From: an uncultured Candidatus Thioglobus sp.
GTDB taxonomy: Bacteria; Pseudomonadota; Gammaproteobacteria; PS1; Thioglobaceae
Length of the DNA: 64,000 nt
Reading direction: 5' to 3'
Assembly (NCBI GenBank): GCA_910595805.1
Contig: CAJVCK010000003.1
Location: forward strand, 12,330 to 76,329
The notes under the pieces were generated by a model. The model did no database searches. It had not been told where the DNA came from and worked only from the letters and a program-made list of their open reading frames with translations. Positions 38,727 through 52,744 of the stretch are shown here, piece after piece. Position 1 is the first letter of the stretch; the number at the start of each line of letters is the position of its first letter. Position numbers and translations under genes: made by a program.

Positions 38727-39692
38727 ATGCATAACAACCTGAAAACCAAATTCTGTGGAATGTCGTTAGACTCGCCGATTGTTTTACTTTCTGGTTGTGT
38801 TGGTTTTGGCGAAGAATACACTCGTATTCAAGGATTTTCTAATGCAGATGTAGGCGCTATTTGTCTTAAGGGAACCACTTTAGAGCCTCGTCTTGGCAAT
38901 ATTCCACACAGAGTTACAGAAACCCCTAGCGGTATGATTAATGCCATTGGTTTACAAAATCCTGGTGCCGACGCTGTTATTAACAACATCATGCCAAATT
39001 TAGACAAAAACGAAACCCGGTTTATTATTAATATTTCCGGCTCTTCGGTTGAAGAATACGGGGAAATCGCTAAGCGTTTTGATGATACTGACATTGATGC
39101 TATTGAAATTAACATCTCTTGTCCAAATGTTAAAGAGGGTGGTGTTGCCTTTGGTAACGATCCTGATATGTCTTATCGCGTGGTTGAGATTTGCCGACAA
39201 AATACAAACAAGCCCTTAATCACCAAGCTTTCTCCTAACCAAACTGATATCGCTCATAGCGCGCAACGCTGTATTGATGCGGGCACCGATGGTCTAGCAG
39301 TGATTAATACACTAATGGGTATGGCTATTGACACACAATCTCGCACACCAATCATTGGCAATAACCAGGGTGGTTTATCGGGCCCAGCCATTAAGCCGAT
39401 TGCCCTACTCAAGGTACATCAAGTCTATCAAGTCAGTAAACATCACAATGTGCCGATTATTGGCCAAGGTGGCATTGCCACCGTGAATGACGCATTAGAG
39501 TTTATTATTGCTGGTAGTGCAACGGTTGGTATTGGTACTTCACTATTTTACGATCCACTTGTGTGCAACAAAATTAACGACGGTATTAGCCAATACCTGA
39601 TTGACAACAAGCTAAATAGCATTAATGATCTGGTTGGCACTTTAGAGCTTAACTCAGCAATATCACAATGCGATATCGACACAGATAAATAA
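38727..39692 (+). CDS. pyrD: Dihydroorotate dehydrogenase, class 1B-type catalytic subunit
   Basis: Oxidises dihydroorotate to orotate in a flavin barrel. 321 residues with MINAIGLQNPGADAVI, IEINISCPNVKEGG (the Cys that replaces the Ser of class 2 enzymes), GNNQGGLSGPAIKPIALL, and IIGQGGIATVNDALEFIIAGSATVGIGTSLF. These match the NAD-linked class 1B (PyrDB) line. Gammaproteobacteria mostly carry the quinone-linked class 2. No pyrK (the electron-transfer partner of 1B) is in the window. It is divergent from bioD. Confidence 0.9.
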   Translation: MHNNLKTKFCGMSLDSPIVLLSGCVGFGEEYTRIQGFSNADVGAICLKGTTLEPRLGNIPHRVTETPSGMINAIGLQNPGADAVINNIMPNLDKNETRFIINISGSSVEEYGEIAKRFDDTDIDAIEINISCPNVKEGGVAFGNDPDMSYRVVEICRQNTNKPLITKLSPNQTDIAHSAQRCIDAGTDGLAVINTLMGMAIDTQSRTPIIGNNQGGLSGPAIKPIALLKVHQVYQVSKHHNVPIIGQGGIATVNDALEFIIAGSATVGIGTSLFYDPLVCNKINDGISQYLIDNKLNSINDLVGTLELNSAISQCDIDTDK

Positions 39693-42164
<2,472 letters not shown>

Positions 42165-42167
42165 TAC

Positions 42168-43475
42168 TTAGGTCAATACCGCTAAACCCATTCCTATTGC
42201 TGCGCAAATACCTAAAACAGAGATAATACCAATCTTGTATCGATACATCGCCACAAAGGCTGCGATACCGATTAATACAACAACATAATCCAAACTACCA
42301 TTTTCCAAGAACATAACATTCATCGCAAAAAACACGGCCAGGTTTAAAATCACGCCAACCACTGCAGCAGTTACGGCCGAGAGTGGGGCGCTAAATTTCA
42401 AGTCACCCCTGGTTGCTTCGACGCCTGGGCCACCTAAAAAGATAAACAAGAATGAAGGCAAGAAGGTGAATAGCGTAGCGACTGATGCACCAGCAAAACC
42501 TGCCAATAATAAAGCCTCTGGGCCAAATATCTCTTTAGTCCAAGCACCAACAAAACCTACAAATGCCACCACCATAATTAGTGGCCCTGGTGTTGTTTCG
42601 CCGAGTGCCAAACCATCCATCATTTGTGTACTGGTTAACCAAGCATATTGATCAACACCGCCTTGATATATATATGGTAGCACTGCATAAGCACCACCAA
42701 AAGTCACTAAGGCTGCTTTAGTAAAGAATTCACCCATATCGTGTAACACTGGATCACTTAATAGATTCATTACTACCAGACCAATTGCAACTCCAACAGC
42801 GGTAAAACTAATTAATCGAGACCACTTAAATTTCGCATGATTTGGTATTGGTGTGTTATTATCAATCAACGCTGGACCGTAATCTTCTTGACTAGCGCCA
42901 TGGTGAGCACTCATCGTAAATGTTTCGGGTGAAAATCGGGAGCCTAAATAACCAATTAATGCCGCTGTAAGAACAATATATGGAAAGGGTGTTTGTAGTG
43001 AAAATATTGCAATAAATGCTAGCACTGCTATTGCCTTTAAAGTATTGTTAGATAAAGCTTTGGAGCCAATACGGTATGCAGCAAATAAAACAATGGCCGT
43101 TACTGCTGGCTTGATGCCATACAAAATACCAGATACTGCGCTAACATCACCATAAGTTAAATAGACCCATGTGAGTGTACTCAAAATAAACAAAGAGGGC
43201 AGAACAAACAATACGCCGGCAATAATACCGCCCCTAACGCCAAACATTAACCATCCAATATAGGTGGCCAATTGTTGTGCTTCAGGGCCTGGCAAGACCA
43301 TAGTGTAATTTAATGCGTGTAAAAAACGATGCTCAGATATCCACCTTCTTCTTTCTACCAATTCTTGGTGCATCATCGAAATTTGCCCAGCAGGACCACC
43401 AAAACTAACAAAACCCAGCTTAAGCCAGTAAAGGAAAAATTCTACAAAACTAGGTAGTTTAGGCCGCTCTTTCAT
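42168..43475 (-). CDS. chrA: ChrA family chromate/anion transporter
   Basis: 435-residue membrane protein made of two homologous halves: FVEFFLYWLKLGFVSFGGPAGQISMMHQELVERRRWIS with LPGPEAQQLATYIGW, and the second half GEFFTKAALVTFGGAYAVLPYIYQGGVDQYAWLTSTQMMDGLALGETTPGPLIMVVAFVGF. Both carry the FGG and PGP motifs of the CHR family. Characterised members export chromate; in natural seawater sulfate-like anions or another role are equally possible. Its ATG sits 11 bases behind a strong terminator following prk. Confidence 0.93.
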   Translation of the reverse strand: MKERPKLPSFVEFFLYWLKLGFVSFGGPAGQISMMHQELVERRRWISEHRFLHALNYTMVLPGPEAQQLATYIGWLMFGVRGGIIAGVLFVLPSLFILSTLTWVYLTYGDVSAVSGILYGIKPAVTAIVLFAAYRIGSKALSNNTLKAIAVLAFIAIFSLQTPFPYIVLTAALIGYLGSRFSPETFTMSAHHGASQEDYGPALIDNNTPIPNHAKFKWSRLISFTAVGVAIGLVVMNLLSDPVLHDMGEFFTKAALVTFGGAYAVLPYIYQGGVDQYAWLTSTQMMDGLALGETTPGPLIMVVAFVGFVGAWTKEIFGPEALLLAGFAGASVATLFTFLPSFLFIFLGGPGVEATRGDLKFSAPLSAVTAAVVGVILNLAVFFAMNVMFLENGSLDYVVVLIGIAAFVAMYRYKIGIISVLGICAAIGMGLAVLT

Positions 43476-43486
43476 GATTTACTCTC

Positions 43487-43534
43487 AAAAAAAAACTTGT
43501 TAACCTCTGCACGTCTTATGCAGAAACTAACAAG
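43487..43534 (-). terminator. Strong intrinsic terminator/attenuator between prk and chrA
   Basis: On the minus strand CTTGTTA-N3-TCTGCA-N7-TGCAGA-N3-TAACAAG forms an interrupted 13-base-pair stem, directly followed by nine T residues. It ends 11 bases before the chrA ATG; the GAGAG just after the T-run is the only visible ribosome site for chrA. It should stop the gyrB-prk transcript and leaves no room for a separate chrA promoter downstream of it. Confidence 0.85.
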
Positions 43535-43567
43535 GTTGAAATGTATTAAACCTAATTGTAGATAGTT

Positions 43568-44452
43568 TTATTTATTTGACATTAGTCCATCAATAATTGG
43601 CGTTAACATAATATCCATCACATCAACCATATAACTACCTTTATATACCAACGTGGTGTCATTTTGTAAAAATGCCGTTGCTTCTGATGGTAGTTTGTCT
43701 GCTACACCTTGCAAATCAACACCGTCAATACGTACAGTAGTAACCACTAAAGAGTCTTCTGGCGAAGGCACCGCTTGACCGCTAAATGGGTTAGATGTAT
43801 CTACTAATGGAATGCGGTGAAAATTAATGTGTGTGTTGTCAAACTGTGGTGTGATAAACTCAACATAATCCTGCATACGATCTAGGATAATTTCTGTTAC
43901 TTGCTCTGGTGTGTAAGGACGCTCAGAAGTATCTCGGTGAATTTTTTGAATCCACTCAATGTTCACTGATGGTACAACACCAACCAACAAATCAACCTGA
44001 CTTGCAACATCTGAATTATCCGTTTTAACACCGCCGTGAAGACCTTCATAAAACATAATATCTGTCCCTGTCTCGATATCCTCCCATGGAGTGAATTGAC
44101 CTGGATTAAGGTTAGTGCCTAAACGCGCATTGTGCTCAACAGCCTCTTCATCAGAGTGAATGTAATATCGCTTTTGACCCGTGCCATCTGCTCCGTATTG
44201 TTTAAATAGCGACTCTAATTTATCAAAATGGTTGGCGTTTTCTGCAAAGTGGGTTAGCACCTTACCTGCTGCACGTGATTTATCAACCTCAACTTTCATA
44301 TCTGCGCGTTCAAACTTATGAAAGCTGTCGCCTTCCACCACACAAACATTTAATTTTTTCTGATCGAAAATTTTCTCAAATGCTTTTTTTACGAAAGTTG
44401 TTCCTGCACCTGATGAACCGGTAACTGAAACAACGGGATGTTTTGTTGACAT
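43568..44452 (-). CDS. prk: Phosphoribulokinase (class I, bacterial)
   Basis: Phosphorylates ribulose 5-phosphate to ribulose 1,5-bisphosphate, the CO2 acceptor of the Calvin cycle. 294 residues with P-loop SVTGSSGAGTTFVKKAFEKIF, VEGDSFHKFERADMK (catalytic Asp region), and MFYEGLHGGVKTDNSD with the conserved Glu-Gly-Leu-His-Gly. Length and motifs are those of the octameric proteobacterial enzyme. It lies 32 bases behind gyrB on the same strand with no visible promoter or terminator between, and before a strong terminator. It implies autotrophy; RuBisCO is not in this window. Confidence 0.96.
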   Translation of the reverse strand: MSTKHPVVSVTGSSGAGTTFVKKAFEKIFDQKKLNVCVVEGDSFHKFERADMKVEVDKSRAAGKVLTHFAENANHFDKLESLFKQYGADGTGQKRYYIHSDEEAVEHNARLGTNLNPGQFTPWEDIETGTDIMFYEGLHGGVKTDNSDVASQVDLLVGVVPSVNIEWIQKIHRDTSERPYTPEQVTEIILDRMQDYVEFITPQFDNTHINFHRIPLVDTSNPFSGQAVPSPEDSLVVTTVRIDGVDLQGVADKLPSEATAFLQNDTTLVYKGSYMVDVMDIMLTPIIDGLMSNK

Positions 44453-44484
44453 AATGTAACTCCTTGTTAAATAATAATAATGTG

Positions 44485-46914
<2,430 letters not shown>

Positions 46915-47036
46915 TTATTATACCACGACACTTACAATTTTCTGCTTATCATCGGTATTTTTTTTAATTTATTGTATGGCTTGAATGTGTTGTTTTTAAA
47001 GGGATAATGTAAAAAATATCTTGTTGTTTAAGCAAA

Positions 47037-48125
47037 CTAATTTATTTGTTTAATGACGCCGTCATTAATCTGAAAAACAAGCGTATTTACAAGATCAAAT
47101 GTTGTCATCTTATGACCAATATCAGTCATAAAAGTTTGAACTTTTAGATCTTGTAAATATTTCAAAATAAGGTTAATTTTTTTATCGTCTAATTCAGAAG
47201 ATAAATCATCAATTAAAACAATTGGCTTTATATTAAGATTTATCAACAACAAAACCTGTGTTAACCAAAAAATAATTGATAGAGTTTTTTGTTCTCCTCT
47301 TGATAAAAAACATTCTTTTTTATCATTAAAGACAAAGTTAATATTGGCTTTATGTGAGCCGTAATTTAAATATTTAATCTTTAAAAGGTTTTGTTTGCTT
47401 TTGTTTAAGTATTGATAAATACTTTGTTCATCAACACCATCTACTTCTTTTGGCCAACCTGTAGAAAATTCATAATCAAATTTATCCAGTGACTCAATTA
47501 AAACATCTAATGATTTAGATTGATTAGAAAGTGAAGTTTGCTTTAACTGCTGTAAATAAGTTTGTCGTTCTTTATTAATTGTAGCTGAAACTTTAGATAA
47601 TTCCATAAACCAAAAATCTAATTCATTAGGTTGATTATTTATCAACAAAGTGTTGATGTTTTTTAATACTTTGTTATAGGTTTTAAAAAATTTAACAAAG
47701 TCTTGTTTCACGTGAAACACGCCCCAATCTAAATAAGATCGTTTATTTTTAGGCGTGCCGTTAACAATAAACCCTTTATCTGGTGTAATAATTTGAATAG
47801 GTAATATCTGACTTAATTGTGAAGTGTTATTGATTCTTTTCTGGTTAACGCTTATGGTGTTTTTATTTTTAGATTTTTCTAGTTTAATTATATTATGGTT
47901 GACTTGGGCACTTATTTGAAATTGATCACAACCAAATCCAATCACTTCTTTAATCGTTTTAGTTTTAAAAGAACGATTATGGCCTAAATAATAGACAGCC
48001 TCTATCAAACTGGTTTTACCTTGAGCATTATTAGCAAAAAAAATATTAATCCCTTTAGAAGGGGTAATGTATTGATTCGATAAATTACGAAATTGGTGAA
48101 TAGATAATTTATCAATAACAGCCAT
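47037..48125 (-). CDS. recF: DNA replication and repair protein RecF
   Basis: Helps load RecA at gaps and stalled forks. 362 residues: LSIHQFRNL start, FANNAQGKTSLIEAVYYLG (Walker A), the signature FLSRGEQKTLSIIFWL and Walker B PIVLIDDLSSELDDKK. It is very rich in Asn, Lys and Ile, more than its neighbours. It lies 25 bases downstream of dnaN; the 143-base gap to gyrB may hold a separate gyrB promoter. Confidence 0.95.
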   Translation of the reverse strand: MAVIDKLSIHQFRNLSNQYITPSKGINIFFANNAQGKTSLIEAVYYLGHNRSFKTKTIKEVIGFGCDQFQISAQVNHNIIKLEKSKNKNTISVNQKRINNTSQLSQILPIQIITPDKGFIVNGTPKNKRSYLDWGVFHVKQDFVKFFKTYNKVLKNINTLLINNQPNELDFWFMELSKVSATINKERQTYLQQLKQTSLSNQSKSLDVLIESLDKFDYEFSTGWPKEVDGVDEQSIYQYLNKSKQNLLKIKYLNYGSHKANINFVFNDKKECFLSRGEQKTLSIIFWLTQVLLLINLNIKPIVLIDDLSSELDDKKINLILKYLQDLKVQTFMTDIGHKMTTFDLVNTLVFQINDGVIKQIN

Positions 48126-48150
48126 ATAAGAATCTAAATTTAATTATTGA

Positions 48151-49254
48151 TTAAATCCTCATAGGCATAACAACATATTGATAAGTTTCATCATCAATAC
48201 TACTTAGCAAACAAGATTGGTTTTCACCGCCAGGTACCACCATATTAATCTCATTAGTAGTTAATTTTTCTAAAATAGAAATTAAGTAATGAATGTTAAA
48301 AGCTATTTCAATCTCTTTGTTAAAATTTTTAATAGTAAATTGAGTTTTAGCTTGACCTCTTTCTGAATGTGAAAATATATTGAGTTTAGAATCTTTAAAA
48401 ACTAATTTAACGCCTTTAGTGCGTTCCTCAACAAAAATAGAAGCTTGTTGTAAACTACTTAAGAATTCTTGTCGATCAATTACTATTGTGTTTTCATAAT
48501 CAGTAGGGATTACCTGAGCGTAATTTGGGAAATTACCATCGATTAAACGACTAATTATTGTTGTGTTATCACTTACTAAATAAAAATAATTTTCTGAAAG
48601 ATGAATGTCAACTTCATCGTGTTCATATTTATTGAGTAATTTTGTAAGTTCTAAAACCGCCTTTCTTGGAAGGATTACAGTTTTTTTATGTTCTAAGGTA
48701 TTGGTTTGTTTAATTTCACCAATCGATAAACGATGACCATCTGTTGCAACAACTGTAATACTATTTTGATCAACTTCGAAATATAAGCCATTTAAATAGG
48801 CACGAATATCTTGATTACCCATTGAAAAAGAAGTGTTTTCAATTAATGCTTTTAAAGCATTACGTTTTACTTTAATTACATCTGAATTTTCAATTTTAGG
48901 CAGTGATGGAAAATCTTGATGATTAAAAGTATTAAGCTCAAAAGAGTTGTTGTTAGTTTTAATATAGATTTTAGATTCTTCAATGATAAATTGAATAATT
49001 GTTTCTTCTGGAAGTTTTCTAATAATATCTATTAGATCTTTTGCATAAACAGTAAAGCTAATTTCTTCTTGTGTATTAATAGAATGCGAGGCACGTAATT
49101 CTATTTCCATATCTGTTGTTGTTAATGTCAGTTGATTGTTATTTAATTGAATTAATACATGAGATAGAATTGGTAGTGTTTGTTTTTTTTCAACAACACC
49201 AATAACTGTTTGCAAAGGTTCTAGTAATTCTCTAACGGTTAGTTGTGTGTTCAT
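48151..49254 (-). CDS. dnaN: DNA polymerase III beta clamp
   Basis: Sliding clamp that holds Pol III on DNA. 367 residues: NTQLTVRELLEPLQTVIGVVEKKQTLPILSHVL, FSMGNQDIRAYLNGLYFE, VVATDGHRLSIGE and the C-terminal YQYVVMPMRI, all beta-clamp hallmarks. I take the ATG at 49254 with AAGGA 7 bases upstream; a GTG one codon before would also fit the frame. Second gene of the dnaA-dnaN-recF-gyrB cluster. Confidence 0.97.
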   Translation of the reverse strand: MNTQLTVRELLEPLQTVIGVVEKKQTLPILSHVLIQLNNNQLTLTTTDMEIELRASHSINTQEEISFTVYAKDLIDIIRKLPEETIIQFIIEESKIYIKTNNNSFELNTFNHQDFPSLPKIENSDVIKVKRNALKALIENTSFSMGNQDIRAYLNGLYFEVDQNSITVVATDGHRLSIGEIKQTNTLEHKKTVILPRKAVLELTKLLNKYEHDEVDIHLSENYFYLVSDNTTIISRLIDGNFPNYAQVIPTDYENTIVIDRQEFLSSLQQASIFVEERTKGVKLVFKDSKLNIFSHSERGQAKTQFTIKNFNKEIEIAFNIHYLISILEKLTTNEINMVVPGGENQSCLLSSIDDETYQYVVMPMRI

Positions 49255-49257
49255 CAC

Positions 49258-49469
49258 AAATTCCTTTTTATTAAATAATTATTGTTATTATTAGGCGTCA
49301 TTTTTTTTGTTAATAACTAATTTTTTTCTTTATAAAACAGTTTGTTAAGTTGTTGATAATGGTTAATGTATTTTATGTAAAAACTATAGTCTTATGTTTA
49401 TAAATTATGAGGAATCGCGAAGTTATTAAGTTGTTAACAATTGCCTGTAAAACTTTTATTGTATAGTGT
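49258..49469. other. dnaA-dnaN intergenic region with 18-base direct repeats; candidate oriC element
   Basis: Very AT-rich gap of 212 bases. Two near-identical 18-mers in the same orientation, TTGTTAAGTTGTTGATAA (49342-49359) and TTATTAAGTTGTTAACAA (49423-49440), differ at three positions. On the opposite strand the first contains TTATCAACA, one base away from the DnaA box TTATCCACA. An origin element is plausible from location, AT-richness and repeats, but no perfect DnaA box is seen, and the gap upstream of dnaA has none either. Confidence 0.35.
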
Positions 49470-50771
49470 TTATAAGTTAGCTAATTTTAGTTTAATTAAA
49501 TCGTAGTCATTCTTTGTTGTTGCCACTTCTAGAAGTTTTTTCTCTATTTTGTCAATGCTATGCAATACAGTGGAATGGTCTCTATTTCCGAAATTTTTTC
49601 CAATATTTGCTAAAGATAAAGAGGTGAATTCATGAGAGAGGTATATGGCCATTTGCCTAGCCAGTACAGTATGTTGTTTTCTACTTTTTGAAATAAGATC
49701 TGACACAGTAATCGCATAATGTTTTGAGGTTTCTTTTTGTATGTCATTGATATCAATATTACTAACTAGTGGCTTGATTAAATCACCTAGAGCACTTTCA
49801 ACAACTTCTTTAGAGATGAAAGAATGATCGATTTTAGAGAAGTCAACAAAGGCTTTGAGCTTGAGTAGCGCACCCTCTAAATCTCTAACGTTAGAGGTAA
49901 TGTGTCCAGCAATAAACAACGCAACATCATCTGATAAATTGATGTTAATTTTTTCGTCATGAGCTTTCTTGAGTAGTATTGCTGCACGCATTTCTAGTTC
50001 TGGGGGGGACAACTCTAATGTTAGTCCTTGGGAGAATCTAGTTTTTAGTCTTTCTTCTACATTTTTAAATTTTTTAGGTGGCTGATCGCATGTAAAAATA
50101 ATTTGTTTTTTTGTTGTAAATAAAAAATTAAAGATGTGAAAAAATTCTTCTTGTGATTTTTCTTTATTTGCAATAAGGTGAATGTCATCTACAAGAAGCA
50201 AGTCGGCCGATTGATAGTATTGCTTGATATTTTCGATTGAATCATGTCTTAAACTGGAAGTGATGTTCTTAACAAAATCCATTAATGGTACATAGATGAC
50301 TTTGGCATTAGGTTTTTTTTCTTTGACGAGGTGACCAGCAGCCTGCATTAGATGTGTTTTTCCCAAGCCAGAGCCACCATAAATAATAAAAGGGTTATAA
50401 GGAGATGATTTGATATTTTCTGCAATTTGTCGAGTGGCGCCATAGGCAATTTGGTTGGCATTGCCTAGCACTAGGTTGTCAAAGGTGTATTCTGGAAACA
50501 GTGGTGTGGTGTGTTGTCTTGGTGTTGTGGTTGTAGGTTGGGTTGCAACACTAATATATATTTTAAGTTTTTTGTTGTGCTGTGAAACAGCGCTTCTTAT
50601 TTCTTGTTTTAAGTTTTTATTGACATAGTTTTTAACCGATGTACTTGGCGCTAAAAGTGAAAGTTTGGAACCGTCTTCGATGGCTTTTAAGGGCTGTACC
50701 CAGATGCTAAAAATTGTTAAAGGCAGCGTGTCTTTTAAAGTGTTTAGGCATTTTTCCCAGGTTTTTGACAT
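49470..50771 (-). CDS. dnaA: Chromosomal replication initiator DnaA
   Basis: Binds oriC and opens the duplex. 433 residues: N-terminal domain WEKCLNTLKDTLPLTIFSIWVQPL, a very short linker domain, AAA+ domain with IYGGSGLGKTHLMQAAGH (Walker A) and LLLVDDIHLIANK (Walker B), and the DNA-binding domain with ARQMAIYLSHEFTSLSLANIGKNFGNRDHSTVLHS (DnaA signature). Shorter than E. coli DnaA (467) mainly in the linker. Upstream genes run the opposite way, so transcription diverges from about 50.8 kb, as is common beside an origin. Confidence 0.98.
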   Translation of the reverse strand: MSKTWEKCLNTLKDTLPLTIFSIWVQPLKAIEDGSKLSLLAPSTSVKNYVNKNLKQEIRSAVSQHNKKLKIYISVATQPTTTTPRQHTTPLFPEYTFDNLVLGNANQIAYGATRQIAENIKSSPYNPFIIYGGSGLGKTHLMQAAGHLVKEKKPNAKVIYVPLMDFVKNITSSLRHDSIENIKQYYQSADLLLVDDIHLIANKEKSQEEFFHIFNFLFTTKKQIIFTCDQPPKKFKNVEERLKTRFSQGLTLELSPPELEMRAAILLKKAHDEKININLSDDVALFIAGHITSNVRDLEGALLKLKAFVDFSKIDHSFISKEVVESALGDLIKPLVSNIDINDIQKETSKHYAITVSDLISKSRKQHTVLARQMAIYLSHEFTSLSLANIGKNFGNRDHSTVLHSIDKIEKKLLEVATTKNDYDLIKLKLANL

Positions 50772-50901
50772 AGGTTTTTATTTAGAAAAGAAATAAGAAG
50801 AAGGTGTAGATTTTGCCACTATTTCTTACCTTAAGATTAGCTTTAATTTAAAATTAATAATGATATACTAAAGCTTTAGTTTTTGCACAGGAGTTGTACA
50901 T

Positions 50902-51420
50902 ATGGGGACCATTGAAAGGATTTTTGAAAAGGTATTGTGGAACTCTCGCCTCATGGTTTTAGTGGCTGTTCTGGCTTCGATATTATTGTCGTTACTTTTA
51001 TTTGTCATCACAGCAGTAGATGTTGGCAGTTTGTTGTCTCATGCTGGTGATTATATGAGCGCATCTGGTGAAGAAAGGAAAGCATTAAAGATTGAGATGG
51101 TGGCACATACGGTTGGTGCTATTGACGGTTTTTTGTTGGCTACAATTTTAATGATTTTTGCCCTAGGTTTGTATGAGTTATTTATTAGTGATATTGATGA
51201 AGCCAAGGAGAGCGGGCAATCATCAAAGGTGCTGGTAATCAATTCATTAGATGACTTGAAGTCAAAATTAGCCAAAGTAATCCTTATGATTCTGGTGGTG
51301 ACGTTCTTCGAGGTGTCTTTGTCAATGAGCTTTGCTAACGCACTTGATTTGGTATATTTTTCATTAGGCATTTTAATGGTTTCTTTGGCGCTTTATTTTG
51401 GCTCAAAATCAAAGCACTGA
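50902..51420 (+). CDS. UPF0114/YqhA family membrane protein
   Basis: 172 residues with four predicted membrane helices. ERIFEKVLWNSRLMVLVAVLASILLSLLLF and FLLATILMIFALGLYELFISDIDEA are the characteristic stretches of the UPF0114 (YqhA) family, whose function is unknown. GGAG sits upstream of the ATG. It is divergent from dnaA across a 130-base gap and precedes tpiA by 58 bases. Confidence 0.88.
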   Translation: MGTIERIFEKVLWNSRLMVLVAVLASILLSLLLFVITAVDVGSLLSHAGDYMSASGEERKALKIEMVAHTVGAIDGFLLATILMIFALGLYELFISDIDEAKESGQSSKVLVINSLDDLKSKLAKVILMILVVTFFEVSLSMSFANALDLVYFSLGILMVSLALYFGSKSKH

Positions 51421-51478
51421 TTGATTTTTATAGACAAATAGCGTAACATTGCTCCTTTTTTTATAGCGAATTATTATT

Positions 51479-52225
51479 ATGCGTCAAACAATTGTTGCAG
51501 GAAACTGGAAAATGAACGGCTCTAAAGAGTCGGTTAGTAATTTAGTAACCGGTATTTTGGCTGGTATGGCAGAGGTTCAATCAAAGGTTATTGTGTGTGC
51601 ACCATTCCCTTATTTGTCAGAAGTTGAAGCGCTGTCAACACATTCACAATTGCATACAGGCGCACAAAACCTTAATGTAAATGCTTCAGGCGCTTATACA
51701 GGTGAAGTGAGTGCTGACATGATTAAAGATTTTGGTGTAGAGCATGTTATTGTTGGTCACTCTGAACGTAGAAGTCTATACGGTGAGAGTGATGACGTTG
51801 TAGCGGAAAAAGTGAAAGTTGCTTTGGATAATGGCCTTACGCCATTGTTTTGTATCGGTGAACTGTTAGAGGAAAGAGAGTCAGGCAGTACTGAGGCTGT
51901 GGTTTCTAGACAGATTGATGCAGTGATTGATCTTGTGGGAATTGAGGCTTTTAGAAATATCATTGTAGCCTATGAACCAGTTTGGGCAATTGGCACAGGC
52001 GTAACAGCAACCCCGCAACAAGCGCAGGATACACACGCTTTTATACGCAGTCTGTTGGCAGGCCATGATAGTGACATTGCTCAAGCAACACCGATTCTTT
52101 ATGGCGGCAGCATGAATCCTGCGAATGCTGAAGAGTTGATTGCTTGCGAAGATATTGATGGTGGTTTAATTGGTGGCGCATCACTTAAAGCGGAAGATTT
52201 TTTACATATTTGTAAGGCGGGCTAG
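51479..52225 (+). CDS. tpiA: Triosephosphate isomerase
   Basis: Interconverts DHAP and glyceraldehyde 3-phosphate, used in glycolysis, gluconeogenesis and the Calvin cycle. 248 residues: VAGNWKMNGSKESV (catalytic Lys), VIVGHSERRSLYGE (catalytic His), IVAYEPVWAIGTGVTA (catalytic Glu), and LYGGSMNPANAEEL (phosphate loop). secG follows two bases after the stop, a common bacterial pairing. Confidence 0.98.
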   Translation: MRQTIVAGNWKMNGSKESVSNLVTGILAGMAEVQSKVIVCAPFPYLSEVEALSTHSQLHTGAQNLNVNASGAYTGEVSADMIKDFGVEHVIVGHSERRSLYGESDDVVAEKVKVALDNGLTPLFCIGELLEERESGSTEAVVSRQIDAVIDLVGIEAFRNIIVAYEPVWAIGTGVTATPQQAQDTHAFIRSLLAGHDSDIAQATPILYGGSMNPANAEELIACEDIDGGLIGGASLKAEDFLHICKAG

Positions 52226-52227
52226 CA

Positions 52228-52575
52228 ATGTCGTTTCAAGTAATTTTAATTATTCATGTTTTGTTGGCGTTGGGTTTGGTTGCTTTAATTCTGATGCAAC
52301 ATGGAAAAGGCGCTGACGCAGGTGCGGCTTTCGGTGCGGGATCAGCGGGCTCAGTCTTTGGTGCACGTGGTGCAAATTCATTTATCTATAAACTAACTGC
52401 AGGTGTTGCTACAGCATTTTTTGTAACCAGTTTAACTTTGGCTTATTTGGCAACTAACGAAGTCAGTACAGCTGATGAGCCGAAAAGTGTAATGGATACG
52501 GTGGTAGTAGAACCAATAACACCATCAGATTTGCCCATGATAGATACTAATACTGGCGACATTCCTAGCGAGTAA
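52228..52575 (+). CDS. secG: Preprotein translocase subunit SecG
   Basis: Small two-helix subunit of SecYEG that aids SecA cycling. 115 residues: ILIIHVLLALGLVALILMQHGKGADAGAAFGAGSAGSVFGARGANSF is the SecG core including the Gly-rich loop, then the second helix and a short acidic tail rich in Thr and Asp. Co-transcribed with tpiA; tRNA-Leu starts 15 bases after its stop, the classic secG-tRNA-Leu order. Confidence 0.96.
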   Translation: MSFQVILIIHVLLALGLVALILMQHGKGADAGAAFGAGSAGSVFGARGANSFIYKLTAGVATAFFVTSLTLAYLATNEVSTADEPKSVMDTVVVEPITPSDLPMIDTNTGDIPSE

Positions 52576-52590
52576 TCTCTAAATCTTTTT

Positions 52591-52676
52591 GCCGATGTGG
52601 CGGAATTGGTAGACGCGCTACCTTGAGGGGGTAGTGAGCTACGCTCGTGCCAGTTCGACTCTGGCCATCGGCACCA
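52591..52676 (+). tRNA. tRNA-Leu (anticodon GAG)
   Basis: Acceptor GCCGATG/CATCGGC, D arm GCGGAATTGGTAGACGC, anticodon stem CTACC/GGTAG with loop TTGAGGG (GAG), a long variable arm (TGAGCTACGCTCGT), T arm GCCAG-TTCGACT-CTGGC and encoded CCA: a complete 86-nt class II tRNA. Confidence 0.96.
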
Positions 52677-52744
52677 CTTATTTGTATGACAATATAATAT
52701 AGCAAGTATAATAATAGCTTTATAGTTCAATAATTTTGAGAAGA

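Noticed and set aside
50772..50901. Gap upstream of dnaA as the replication origin
   Set aside because: No DnaA-box-like sequence or repeats seen in its 130 bases; the dnaA-dnaN gap is a better candidate.
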